Below, piece after piece: positions 29,637-38,212 of a stretch of DNA of 63,774 nt. This DNA is from Galbibacter orientalis DSM 19592. GTDB taxonomy: Bacteria > Bacteroidota > Bacteroidia > Flavobacteriales > Flavobacteriaceae. The stretch is taken from assembly GCF_000260115.1 (NCBI RefSeq), contig NZ_JH651379.1, positions 2,968,466-3,032,239 of the forward strand. The letters are read 5' to 3'. Every line of letters begins with the position of its first letter. Position 1 is the first letter of the stretch. Under the pieces are notes generated by a model that saw only the letters and a program-made list of their open reading frames with translations, was not told the DNA's origin and ran no database searches. The position numbers were made by a program, and so were the translations under genes.

Positions 29637-30437
29637 TTATAATTCATGTGGGTCTTTAACTAAGCGTAAAGGAAATGTTTTGTATACTCTTAATTGAAAG
29701 ATAATATCATTAGTTCGAACTAAGTTTTCAAATTCTTGTTTAGTGTAATGATAACCAATGCTGAATTGTGCTTTAAAACTAGGATTGAATACATAGCCTA
29801 TTCCAGGAGTGATTCTAATAACATCGTTAATTTGTTTAGATTTTTTAATATTGAAGAAAAACTCAACATCAGCAGGGATGTAAAAGCCTTTTGACTTATC
29901 CGCAAATAAGTCTGACAAATTAATAATACCAGATATTTTATATCGTAATCGTAATCCAAAAGAGCTGTTTTCTTCTCTGAAAAGATTGGTAAAACGTTCT
30001 TCTAAACGAAGGTATTGATTAAATTTTGTTCTTTTGGTAAAGTTAAAACCAAGACTATATCCTTGGTATATCCTATATTCAAATGCGTTAACGGCATTAA
30101 AATTATTGATATAAAAATACCCGATACCTCCAGTTACCGCATGGTTAAATTTTAAATTCTTTAGATTGAGTTGTTTTAATTGGTATTGGATTTCAGCTTT
30201 GGAGACAAATCTTTCTCCATTTTTTGGTTCGTTAGTTCTATAGCTAATATCTGTATTTAGACGGGTGCGTTCACTCAATTTCCAAGATGGTTTTAATTCA
30301 AACCATAATTGTCTGGTAAAATCATGATCCGCAATACTGTCATTTTGAGAGTAGCTGAATGAAAAATTCAAAAAAATAAAAATAACAATAACAAGAATTA
30401 CCTTAAAGGAAGCATATTCTTTGTTAGGTATTTCCAT
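29637..30437 (-). CDS. DUF2490 outer-membrane beta-barrel protein
   Basis: 266 residues. Signal anchor and cleavage near FSYSQ (about 30), then alternating strands of the DUF2490 family: FTRQLWFELKPSWKLSERTRLN, YRIYQGYSLGFNF, LRLEERFTNLF, LRLRYKISGIINL, RITPGIGYVFNPSF. These are predicted small outer-membrane barrels of unknown function, similar to phospholipase A barrels in size. It stands alone between a repeat copy and the gap terminator. Confidence 0.75.
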   Translation of the reverse strand: MEIPNKEYASFKVILVIVIFIFLNFSFSYSQNDSIADHDFTRQLWFELKPSWKLSERTRLNTDISYRTNEPKNGERFVSKAEIQYQLKQLNLKNLKFNHAVTGGIGYFYINNFNAVNAFEYRIYQGYSLGFNFTKRTKFNQYLRLEERFTNLFREENSSFGLRLRYKISGIINLSDLFADKSKGFYIPADVEFFFNIKKSKQINDVIRITPGIGYVFNPSFKAQFSIGYHYTKQEFENLVRTNDIIFQLRVYKTFPLRLVKDPHEL

Positions 30438-30492
30438 GAGTTATTTAATATGAGTTAAATAACTAAAATAGTTAATAATTGTGAAATTAAAA

Positions 30493-30529
30493 AAGCCTTA
30501 TTCTTAATTATGAGTCAAGAATAAGGCTT
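30493..30529 (-). terminator. Terminator downstream of gap
   Basis: AAGCCTTATTCTT pairs perfectly with AAGAATAAGGCTT over an 11-base loop, with A-rich sequence on the left giving U on the gap strand. It begins ten bases past the stop. Confidence 0.85.
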
Positions 30530-30538
30530 ATTTTATTA

Positions 30539-31990
30539 TTAATAGTAAGTAAAACGTCTAACTTTAGCAATATACTTTGCAAGTCTCATTACTTGGTGGC
30601 TATAGCCGTACTCATTGTCATACCAAATATATAAAACAACGTTTTTTCCGTCTGGAGAAACAATAGTAGCATTACTATCGTAAATAGAAGGGGCGGAGGT
30701 GCCTATAATGTCCGAGGAAACCAATTCGTTATTTAAGGAATATTTTATTTGCTCTACCAAATCTCCTTCTAATGCATATTTTTTTATAATGGTATTAATG
30801 CCTGCTTTTGTTGTTCCTTTTTCAATATCTAAATTTAAAACAACTAGGGAGCCATTTGGAACAGGAACTCTAATGGCATTGGAGGTTAATTTTCCTTCTA
30901 AATTAGGGAGCGCTTTTGCTACAGCTTTTCCTGCTCCAGTTTCGGTAATAACCATATTTAATGCTGCAGCCCTTCCTCTTCTATATTTTCCATGCATATT
31001 ATCCACCAAATTTTGGTCGTTTGTATAGGCATGAATAGTTTCTAGGTGTCCTTTTATAATCCCTAAAGAGTCTTCAATAGCTTTGAGAATTGGTGTAATA
31101 GCATTTGTGGTGCAGGATGCGGCAGAAAATATAGTTTCTTTATCAGGATTGTATTCTTTGTGGTTTACACCATATACAATATTAGGAATGTTTTTTCCTG
31201 GAGCTGTAAGAAGTACTTTTTTTACACCTTTCGATTTTAAATGACGTGCTAGCTCTTTATCATCTCTATAAACCCCTGTGTTATCTATTACTAACGCATC
31301 TTTAATTCCGTAGGCAGTATAATCAATGTTTTCTGGATTGGATGCATTAATTAAATAAACAGTAGTTCCATTTATTATTAATGCTTTTTTCTCCACATCA
31401 ATAGCAACTGTTCCTGAAAAGAAACCATGAATAGAATCGTTTTCTAATAATGAAGCTCTTTTTTTTAGAACTTCTTCTGTAATTTCACCTCTGGTAACAA
31501 TTGCTCTTAATCTAAGTTGTGATCCAACTCCAGTTTTTGCCATTAATTCTCTAGCTAAGAGCCTACCAATTCTTCCAAACCCGTATAAAATAACGTCTTT
31601 AGGTTTTATCCCATTTGTTTTATTAGCATCTTTTAATTTATTGATAACAAATGAAGCGGTATCTGTATGCTGAGAATCTTCTACATGAAACTCATAGGTA
31701 AGTTTTCCTATGTCGATTTTTGAAGGAGGTAGATTCATATTTTTTATGGCATTTGCAATGTCTACCGAATCGAAAATTGATATTGGTTTCTGTACAAATT
31801 CTCCTGCATATTTGTGTAAGTTCATTATTTCACTAACACTTTTGTCTATCAACTGATTTCTAAAAAGTACTAGTTCAACGGAGTTATCATACCAAAGATC
31901 ACTTACAATTTTAATAAACTCTACGGTTGCTCTTCTTCTGTCTGCCTGAAAAGCAAGTTCTTTCTCATAGGTTTCATTTGTTACTTTCAT
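30539..31990 (-). CDS. gap: Glyceraldehyde-3-phosphate dehydrogenase, long form
   Basis: 483 residues, about 150 more than the classical enzyme. Residues 1-125 are a helical extension seen in a Bacteroidota subgroup; the Rossmann motif GFGRIGR is at 137-143 and the catalytic Cys at 293 in SAASCTTNAITP. The C-terminal YDNEYGYSHQVMRLAKYI is typical. Converts glyceraldehyde-3-phosphate to 1,3-bisphosphoglycerate or the reverse in glycolysis and gluconeogenesis; coenzyme choice cannot be settled by eye. Phylum members often carry a second, short gap elsewhere. Single gene with its own terminator. Confidence 0.93.
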   Translation of the reverse strand: MKVTNETYEKELAFQADRRRATVEFIKIVSDLWYDNSVELVLFRNQLIDKSVSEIMNLHKYAGEFVQKPISIFDSVDIANAIKNMNLPPSKIDIGKLTYEFHVEDSQHTDTASFVINKLKDANKTNGIKPKDVILYGFGRIGRLLARELMAKTGVGSQLRLRAIVTRGEITEEVLKKRASLLENDSIHGFFSGTVAIDVEKKALIINGTTVYLINASNPENIDYTAYGIKDALVIDNTGVYRDDKELARHLKSKGVKKVLLTAPGKNIPNIVYGVNHKEYNPDKETIFSAASCTTNAITPILKAIEDSLGIIKGHLETIHAYTNDQNLVDNMHGKYRRGRAAALNMVITETGAGKAVAKALPNLEGKLTSNAIRVPVPNGSLVVLNLDIEKGTTKAGINTIIKKYALEGDLVEQIKYSLNNELVSSDIIGTSAPSIYDSNATIVSPDGKNVVLYIWYDNEYGYSHQVMRLAKYIAKVRRFTYY

Positions 31991-32164
31991 TCTTGTGTTG
32001 TTTTGTTTGTAGTGCTTTTTTAATCCCCTATTAGGGTTTTGTTTTTTTGAGGCTACCCTCTTTTTTAAAATATTTTTAACTTCTCCTTCATTTATTATCT
32101 ACTGAAGGTTTTTTTTCGCAAAAGTATATATTTCAAACGTTTTCGTGAAGCTTTTTTGATAAAA

Positions 32165-32193
32165 AAAAGAGCTTCATTTCGAAGCTCTTTTAA
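32165..32193 (-). terminator. Terminator downstream of htrA
   Basis: AAAAGAGCTTC pairs with GAAGCTCTTTT across a short ATTTC-centred loop, with an A run on the left. It lies 20 bases past the protease stop. Confidence 0.85.
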
Positions 32194-32210
32194 GTGTGCA
32201 TTATACGCTT

Positions 32211-33623
32211 TTAATTTCTGAAAACTAAACGCTCTCTTTCACCATGTTCATTTAAAATAACAAGACTCATCATTCCATATTCTTTAGCTTTTGCAACGGC
32301 TTTTTTAGCATCATCAATAGTTTCTATTTTATCGTCGTTGATGCCAACTAATAATTTTCCATCTAAACCTAATCTTCTATTGTAGTCGTTAGTACTATAT
32401 ATTACAACACCTTCTTGATTGTTGTATCTATCTTTATCCGACTTTGTTTGTGCTTGGATGGAAATTCCAACTTCTTCAATAGTATATGTGTAGGAGGTAT
32501 TATCTATTAATGTTACAGGAAGTTCCATATTTTCATCATCTCTTAGGATGGTTAAATTAACCAAATCATTAGGTCTTTTACTTCTTAAATAGCCTGTTAA
32601 ATCAGAAAACTTAGATATTTTAATATTATCAATTTTTTTAATGATATCTCCCGATTTTAGTCCAGCTTTATATGCCCCCGATTTTTTAAATACTTCAGCA
32701 ACTAAAACCCCTTCAGATTCGTTAATTCCTTCAACTCGACCATTAAGAACAGCTAAATCTTGACCTTTAATTCCTAAAGTTCCCATTTGTACATTTCCAA
32801 ATTCCATAATATCGTCAACTACTTTTTTTGCAATATTACTTGGTACAGCAAAAGAATATCCAATGTACGACCCAGTTTGAGAGGTAATAGCGGTATTTAT
32901 ACCTATTAACTCTCCATTAGTATTTACTAAGGCACCTCCGCTATTTCCTGGGTTTACGGCAGCATCTGTCTGAATAAAGGATTGAAAAACCCCATCTTGT
33001 TCATTTAAATCTCTAGCTTTAGCACTAATAATTCCCGCAGTAACTGTAGAAGTTAAATTAAAAGGGTTTCCTACAGCTAATACCCATTCGCCAATTTTTG
33101 AATAATCGGAATCTCCAAAAGCTAAATAAGGCAAATCACTCTCAGCATCAATTTTAATAAGAGCAATGTCTGTTTCAGGGTCGGTTCCAATTAATTCGGC
33201 GCTATAGGTTTTATTATTATTAAGAGTTACCTGTAGCCTAGTAGCGTTTGCTATAACATGGTTGTTGGTAACAATATAGCCATCAGGAGAAATAATTACT
33301 CCAGAACCAGTTCCTACTTGAGTTCTTGGCTGACTACTTCCAGATCCATAAAAGTATTCCATTATACTTGTAGGACCTTTGCTTACCGTTAGATTTTTAA
33401 CGTGAACTACCGCATGAACTGTTTTGTCTGCAGCCTCAGTAAAATTGATATTTTCTGCTGCTTCTAAGGTTGATGGATTGTAACTAGCAGTTACAAATTT
33501 AGATTGATTTTCTTGGTTTTCTATTAAAGGAATTTGCTTTTCAAAAGCAAATTTATAAATGCCTAAAGTAATGGCACCCCCTAGTATAGATACGAGTAAA
33601 AGACTTAAAAATTTCTTCATCAC
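32211..33623 (-). CDS. HtrA/DegP-type periplasmic serine protease
   Basis: 470 residues. A membrane anchor or signal (about 4-22) precedes a trypsin-like domain with the full triad: His122 (VTNNHVI), Asp152 (ETDIALIKI), Ser228 (AVNPGNSGGAL). A first PDZ domain follows (about 285-375, KKSGAYKAGLKSGDIIKKID) and a second, weaker one at the end (about 390-470). Degrades or refolds misfolded envelope proteins under stress. Divergent from dapF across a 186-bp promoter region. Degp-like by domain order; whether it is the main DegP cannot be told. Confidence 0.92.
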   Translation of the reverse strand: MMKKFLSLLLVSILGGAITLGIYKFAFEKQIPLIENQENQSKFVTASYNPSTLEAAENINFTEAADKTVHAVVHVKNLTVSKGPTSIMEYFYGSGSSQPRTQVGTGSGVIISPDGYIVTNNHVIANATRLQVTLNNNKTYSAELIGTDPETDIALIKIDAESDLPYLAFGDSDYSKIGEWVLAVGNPFNLTSTVTAGIISAKARDLNEQDGVFQSFIQTDAAVNPGNSGGALVNTNGELIGINTAITSQTGSYIGYSFAVPSNIAKKVVDDIMEFGNVQMGTLGIKGQDLAVLNGRVEGINESEGVLVAEVFKKSGAYKAGLKSGDIIKKIDNIKISKFSDLTGYLRSKRPNDLVNLTILRDDENMELPVTLIDNTSYTYTIEEVGISIQAQTKSDKDRYNNQEGVVIYSTNDYNRRLGLDGKLLVGINDDKIETIDDAKKAVAKAKEYGMMSLVILNEHGERERLVFRN

Positions 33624-33728
33624 TTTTAAACTAATTTATTTTAATTAACACTTAAAATTACTTGATAATTATATTCCATATTTCAATTTTAACGCACTTT
33701 AACAATGAAATAAACGTTTGCTTTATTG

Positions 33729-33736
33729 TATATTTG
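33729..33736 (+). promoter_or_regulatory. -7 element (TATATTTG) of the dapF operon
   Basis: TATATTTG followed by TGAATCGG fits the phylum consensus; transcription should start near 33743. An in-frame ATG at 33726 would lie inside this promoter, which decides for the later dapF start at 33810. Confidence 0.6.
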
Positions 33737-33809
33737 TGAATCGGTTAGAAGACTGTTAATTTTTAACAAAGCCTTCAGAATTCTAATAGATACAAGTATA
33801 AATTTTACT

Positions 33810-34586
33810 ATGGAACTTAATTTTTATAAATACCAAGGTACTGGAAACGATTTCGTTATGATTGATAATCGTCAGGATATCTTTCCCAAAAATGATACCA
33901 AACTCGTTAATTTTTTATGCGATAGAAAATTTGGAATTGGAGCTGATGGATTAATTCTTTTAGAGAATGATGATGCTACAGATTTTAAAATGGTGTATTA
34001 TAATGCAGATGGAAACGAAAGTTCTATGTGTGGTAATGGAGGGAGATGTTTAGTGGCATTTGCAAAATTTCTAAATGTAATAGAAGATAATTGTTCTTTT
34101 ATAGCCGTTGATGGTTTACATACCGCAAGCGTAGCAGATGGAATTGTTAGTTTGGCAATGCAAAATGTAGAAAAAATAGATGTTTTTGATACCTATACTT
34201 TTCTAAATACTGGCTCTCCACACCATGTGCAGTTAGTAGAGAATTTAATGCATTTAGATGTAAAAGAAAATGGAGCCAAGCTACGTTATGGTAAATATGG
34301 GAGTAAAGGGAGTAATATAAATTTTGTAGCTCAAGAGGGAGACACAACTTTTAGTGTACGAACTTATGAGCGTGGAGTGGAAGATGAAACGTTATCATGT
34401 GGTACAGGAGTAACAGCGGTTGCTATTGCTATGTATGAAACAGCAAAGACAACAAGTAATAAAATTACATTAAAAACCCCTGGCGGAGAACTTAAAGTTT
34501 CATTCGAAAAGAATGGAGTGGGGTATAAAAATATTCATTTAGTAGGGCCAGCAACGCAGGTTTTTTCAGGAATAATAAAAGTATAA
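33810..34586 (+). CDS. dapF: Diaminopimelate epimerase
   Basis: 258 residues from MELNFYKYQGTGNDF, the usual start of the family. Interconverts LL- and meso-diaminopimelate for lysine and peptidoglycan. The two catalytic cysteines are visible in SSMCGNGGRC and ETLSCGTGVTA. An upstream ATG (33726) adds 28 residues unlike the family and overlaps the promoter. Its stop overlaps the next start (TAATG), and the acetyltransferase and mltG follow the same way, forming a three-gene operon. Confidence 0.96.
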   Translation: MELNFYKYQGTGNDFVMIDNRQDIFPKNDTKLVNFLCDRKFGIGADGLILLENDDATDFKMVYYNADGNESSMCGNGGRCLVAFAKFLNVIEDNCSFIAVDGLHTASVADGIVSLAMQNVEKIDVFDTYTFLNTGSPHHVQLVENLMHLDVKENGAKLRYGKYGSKGSNINFVAQEGDTTFSVRTYERGVEDETLSCGTGVTAVAIAMYETAKTTSNKITLKTPGGELKVSFEKNGVGYKNIHLVGPATQVFSGIIKV

Positions 34587-35110
34587 TGATAACACTCTCT
34601 GGAAATACAATTTATTTAAGGGCTTTGGAACCAGAAGACCTAGACTTTCTTTACACTTTGGAAAACGATGAGAAAGTTTGGGAGGTAAGTGAAACTTTAG
34701 CACCTTATTCTAAATTTATTTTGAAAGAGTATTTAGCAAATAGTCACAAAGATATTTTTGAAGTTAAGCAACTTAGATTGGCAATTTCCAATTACAATAA
34801 TAAATTACTTGGTTTTATAGATATCTTCGATTTTAATCCTAAAAATAAAAGAGCAGGAGTTGGGATTGTAGTTTTAGAAGAAGCTAATAGAAATAAAGGA
34901 GTAGGGCGTGAAGCGTTGTCTTTATTAATAGATTATGCTTTTAATCATTTAGATCTTCATCAATTATATGCCAATATTTCTGAAAGCAACAAACCTAGTA
35001 TTCATCTCTTTTCAAATTTAGGTTTCGAAAGAATTGGAATTAAAAAAGATTGGAACTATACTTCGGGAAAATTTCAAAACGAAATTCTTTATCAAAAGAT
35101 TAATAAATAA
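34586..35110 (+). CDS. GNAT family N-acetyltransferase (RimJ/RimL type)
   Basis: 174 residues. The acetyl-CoA fold is visible: IYLRALEPEDLDFLYTLEND at the start, GVGIVVLEEANRNKGVGREALSLL with the R/Q-x-x-G-x-G/A loop as NRNKGVG, and INISESNKPSIHLFSNLGFERIG near the end. Such proteins acetylate protein N-termini, amino sugars or small molecules; the substrate here is unknown. It overlaps dapF and mltG by one base each (TAATG), pointing to coupled expression with wall-precursor and wall-processing genes. Confidence 0.85.
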   Translation: MITLSGNTIYLRALEPEDLDFLYTLENDEKVWEVSETLAPYSKFILKEYLANSHKDIFEVKQLRLAISNYNNKLLGFIDIFDFNPKNKRAGVGIVVLEEANRNKGVGREALSLLIDYAFNHLDLHQLYANISESNKPSIHLFSNLGFERIGIKKDWNYTSGKFQNEILYQKINK

Positions 35111-36153
35111 TGTATATAAGAAAAATTTTAGTAGCGATAGCGCTTCTGGGTGCCATTGTAGGCTTTGTATTTGTGTATTATGTTTATAATGCCGTATTCT
35201 CTCCAAACACAGCTTTTCAGAATGAAGAAGCGTATGTTTATATTAAATCGGATGCTGGATTTAATGATGTAAAAGAGCAATTAGATCCTTTGTTGGAAAA
35301 CATGGCTACTTTTGAAAAGGTAGCAACTCAAAAAGGATATACAGCTAACATTAAAGCAGGAAAGTACGCTATTAAAAAAGGAATGAATAATAACGAAATT
35401 ATTAATTCTTTAAGGAGTAAAAACGTACCTATTTCACTTTCTTTTAATAATCAAGAGTCGCTTACTAAACTTGCAGGCAGAATTGCTACACAGATAGAAG
35501 CCGATAGTGTTTCTCTGTATACTAGTTTTACTGATAGTAGTTTTTTAAGCAGTAGTAACTTTAATGAAGATACTGCCTTGGCAATGTATGTGCCAAATAG
35601 TTATGAATTTTTCTGGAATACTTCTGCCGATAGTTTTAGAGATAGAATGCTGAAGGAATACAATCGTTTTTGGAATGAAACTCGTCTAAAAAGAGCAGAA
35701 GCTATTGGTTTGTCGCCATTGGAAGTAGTAACCTTAGCATCTATTGTTCATAAAGAAACAGCTATGGTTGATGAGAGACCAAGAGTAGCAGGTGTTTATA
35801 TGAATAGGTTAAATAGGAATATGCTTTTACAGGCAGATCCAACTATAATTTATGCAATAAGAAAGCATACTGGAGATGAGGATAAAGTAATTAAAAGAGT
35901 TCTTTATAAAGATTTAGAATTGGACTCTCCATATAACACTTATAAGTATGCTGGACTTCCTCCTGGTCCGATAGCAATGCCAGATATTTCTGCTATAGAT
36001 GCAGTGTTAAATTATGAAAAAAATGACTATCTGTATTTTGTAGCAAATGTTAAAGATTTTGGATATCATAAATTTGCCAAAACGCTTTCACAGCATAATG
36101 CAAACAAGCAAGAGTATGTAAAATGGCTTAATTCGCAGGCTATAAAACGTTAA
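35110..36153 (+). CDS. mltG: Endolytic murein transglycosylase
   Basis: 347 residues, YceG/MltG family. One N-terminal membrane helix (about 6-27), a small LysM-like part (about 45-105), then the catalytic domain with VTLASIVHKETA (the Glu in KETA is the catalytic one), RVAGVYMNRLNRNMLLQADPT and SPYNTYKYAGLPPGPIAMP. It cuts nascent glycan strands at the inner membrane and so sets their length. Last gene of the dapF operon. Confidence 0.95.
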   Translation: MYIRKILVAIALLGAIVGFVFVYYVYNAVFSPNTAFQNEEAYVYIKSDAGFNDVKEQLDPLLENMATFEKVATQKGYTANIKAGKYAIKKGMNNNEIINSLRSKNVPISLSFNNQESLTKLAGRIATQIEADSVSLYTSFTDSSFLSSSNFNEDTALAMYVPNSYEFFWNTSADSFRDRMLKEYNRFWNETRLKRAEAIGLSPLEVVTLASIVHKETAMVDERPRVAGVYMNRLNRNMLLQADPTIIYAIRKHTGDEDKVIKRVLYKDLELDSPYNTYKYAGLPPGPIAMPDISAIDAVLNYEKNDYLYFVANVKDFGYHKFAKTLSQHNANKQEYVKWLNSQAIKR

Positions 36154-36207
36154 TTTAAACTTTAAGATTACTTTAACTTACTGATTTTCTGTTTATTAAA
36201 AAAGTTG

Positions 36208-36215
36208 TATATTTG
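36208..36215 (+). promoter_or_regulatory. -7 element (TATATTTG) before the lysozyme-like gene
   Basis: AAGTTGTATATTTGCACGC fits TAnnTTTG, about 58 bases before the start at 36273. It gives the gene its own promoter apart from mltG. Confidence 0.6.
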
Positions 36216-36272
36216 CACGCTCAATTTTAAGTAATCATTTCGATGATGTAAAGCTTAAAGAAATATACTTAT

Positions 36273-36917
36273 ATGAGAAAACAAATATTAAAATTTAATG
36301 TTTTAGTAGCTGTTTTAGTTTTAGTAATCGTGGTAAGTTTAGGTTTTACTTCAACAAAAAAAACCGAAGAAAACGTTCATAACATTAATAGAGTAACGAA
36401 GCCTTTAGCGTATTCGGTTTCTTTAGAAGATGAAGATGTTGAAGACATTATTAGAACACCCTTTTTAGGAAAGTCTTTTAATGGTTTCAAAGAAGCATTA
36501 GCTTTTAAAGAATCAAGAGGGGATTATTTTACTGTAAACCCTTTAGGATATATGGGCAAATATCAATTTGGAGCATCTACTCTTAAAACAATAGGAGTGA
36601 GTTCTAGTTCAGATTTTCTTAATAATCCAGAATTGCAGGAAAGAGCTTTTATAGCCAATCTTGAAAGAAACAAATGGGTTTTAAGGAAAGATATCGAATG
36701 GTATGTTGGTCGTGTATTTAATGGTGTTAAAGTTACAGAGTCGGGAATTTTAGCTGCTGCACATTTAGCAGGCCCTGGTAATGTAAAACGCTATTTACGC
36801 ACCCATGGAGTTTCTGGTTTTGCTGATGCAAATGGAGCTTCTGTCCGTTATTATATGCGTAAATTTTCAGGATACGATGTATCTCATGTAAAGGCTAATA
36901 AAGCTGCTAGAATATAG
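36273..36917 (+). CDS. Exported lysozyme-like transglycosylase-domain protein
   Basis: 214 residues. An N-terminal hydrophobic signal (about 8-26, LVAVLVLVIVVSLGF) is followed, after a linker, by a domain with EALAFKESRGDYFTVNPLGYMGKYQFGASTL. The ES pair near 82 and the Gly-x-x-Gln-Phe pattern recall lytic transglycosylases of the lysozyme fold, as does AAAHLAGPGNVKRYL later on. It probably acts on peptidoglycan in the periplasm. It follows mltG with its own promoter and a strong terminator. The activity is likely but not certain. Confidence 0.7.
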   Translation: MRKQILKFNVLVAVLVLVIVVSLGFTSTKKTEENVHNINRVTKPLAYSVSLEDEDVEDIIRTPFLGKSFNGFKEALAFKESRGDYFTVNPLGYMGKYQFGASTLKTIGVSSSSDFLNNPELQERAFIANLERNKWVLRKDIEWYVGRVFNGVKVTESGILAAAHLAGPGNVKRYLRTHGVSGFADANGASVRYYMRKFSGYDVSHVKANKAARI

Positions 36918-36939
36918 TAGGCTTAAAATGATCTTAATA

Positions 36940-36975
36940 AAAAAGCCCGAAAACATAAATGTTTTCGGGCTTTTT
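36940..36975. terminator. Bidirectional terminator
   Basis: AAAAAGCCCGAAAAC and GTTTTCGGGCTTTTT form a perfect 15-bp stem with a six-base loop between two convergent genes, with A and T runs on both sides so it can serve both strands. Confidence 0.9.
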
Positions 36976-36993
36976 GTGTTTTATAGTTTTGTT

Positions 36994-37719
36994 TTATTGC
37001 GCATGTAAAATAAATATGGTTGGCCTTTTGTGTAAGTCTATATTAGCACCCTTCCATTGAGATACAGATTGTGTTTTAATATATTCCGTATTTAAAGTAA
37101 TATCGGTAGCTACACAAAGCTGAGTATTAGCAGCTAAGATAGTTGTTAAATCGGCTAATAGTTTATCATTTCTGTAGGGAGTTTCCATAAAAATTTGCGA
37201 CTGGTCTAGTTCTTTAGATCTCTTCTCTAAGTCTTTTAAGGCTTTCTTTTTCTCAGCTTTATCGATAGGGAGGTAGCCATTAAATGCAAAACTCTGACCG
37301 TTCATTCCGCTTCCCATTAAAGCGAGTAAAATGGAGGAGGGACCTACTAAAGGAACTACCTGTACGCCTTTGTCGTGTGCAATTGCAACTACATCTGCTC
37401 CTGGGTCTGCAACTCCAGGGCAACCAGCTTCAGAAATAATTCCAACGTCATACCCATTTAAGCAGGGTGTAATAAAAGTTGGAATTTCTTCTGGTAAAGT
37501 GTATTTGTTTAAAACTTGAATTTTTAAACTTGGTTGTGACTTTTTAGGACTTATCCGCTTAATAAAACGACGGACTGTTTTTTCGTTTTCAACAATATAA
37601 AAATCAAGATTTTCAATAACTCTTTTTATGGAAAGTGGGAGTACCTCAAGAGGTTCTACTTCACCTAATGTTGTTGGGATTAAGTATAGTTTTCCCTTAG
37701 TGTTACTTTCTGAAGTCAT
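36994..37719 (-). CDS. RsmI-like SAM-dependent methyltransferase, short form
   Basis: About 241 residues from MTSESNTKGKLYLIPTTLG. A tetrapyrrole-methylase fold with GYDVGIISEAGCPGVADPGADVV, VPLVGPSSILLALMGSGMNGQSF, and METPYRNDKLLADL. These match RsmI, which 2'-O-methylates C1402 of 16S rRNA, though this shorter form lacks the C-terminal domain and is common in the phylum beside a full RsmI elsewhere. An ATG two codons upstream (37725) is equally possible. It lies next to the phosphotyrosine phosphatase and dnaA on the same strand. Confidence 0.85.
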   Translation of the reverse strand: MTSESNTKGKLYLIPTTLGEVEPLEVLPLSIKRVIENLDFYIVENEKTVRRFIKRISPKKSQPSLKIQVLNKYTLPEEIPTFITPCLNGYDVGIISEAGCPGVADPGADVVAIAHDKGVQVVPLVGPSSILLALMGSGMNGQSFAFNGYLPIDKAEKKKALKDLEKRSKELDQSQIFMETPYRNDKLLADLTTILAANTQLCVATDITLNTEYIKTQSVSQWKGANIDLHKRPTIFILHAQ

Positions 37720-37750
37720 GAGCAAATTTTGGCTCTAAGATACAAAGAAA

Positions 37751-38212
37751 CTATAAAATAGAAATTTCTTTTACAATAACATCAGTAGCTTCATCGAGCA
37801 TTTTGTAGACATTTTCAAACCCCATTACTCCGCCATAATATGGATCGGGAACATCTAGGTCTTCTTCTGGAGTTAATTTATTGAGGATAAGATGAACTTT
37901 CTCTTTATCAGTTTCATTTTTTGCTTGCTGGACAATGTTTTTATAATTACTGGTGTCCATGGCAAAGATCAAATCAAAATCCTCAAAATCTTTCTGGGTA
38001 AATTGTCTTCCACGTTGATTGGTAATATCGATATTGTATTTGGCAGCAATTTGAATAGATCTTGGGTCTGGAGAGCTTCCAATATGGTAATTAGAAGTTC
38101 CTGCGGAATCCACAAAAACTTTGTTTGGATCCACTTTAGCTTTTAAAATACCTTCTGCTAATGGAGATCTGCAAATATTCCCTAAGCAAACCATGAGTAC
38201 TTTTACACGCAT
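37751..38212 (-). CDS. Low-molecular-weight protein tyrosine phosphatase
   Basis: 153 residues. The P-loop CLGNICRS at 9-16 (nucleophile Cys9, Arg15) and the acid loop DPYYGG near 122-127 define the family. Dephosphorylates tyrosines, often on capsule or exopolysaccharide kinases, but no such partner is nearby. Its first base overlaps the last of dnaA, so the two are co-transcribed. Confidence 0.92.
   Translation of the reverse strand: MRVKVLMVCLGNICRSPLAEGILKAKVDPNKVFVDSAGTSNYHIGSSPDPRSIQIAAKYNIDITNQRGRQFTQKDFEDFDLIFAMDTSNYKNIVQQAKNETDKEKVHLILNKLTPEEDLDVPDPYYGGVMGFENVYKMLDEATDVIVKEISIL

Noticed and set aside
34586-36153. Base-overlapping stops and starts (TAATG) as sequencing errors
   Set aside because: The same junction recurs at several intact gene pairs and is a normal way of coupling translation in this organism.
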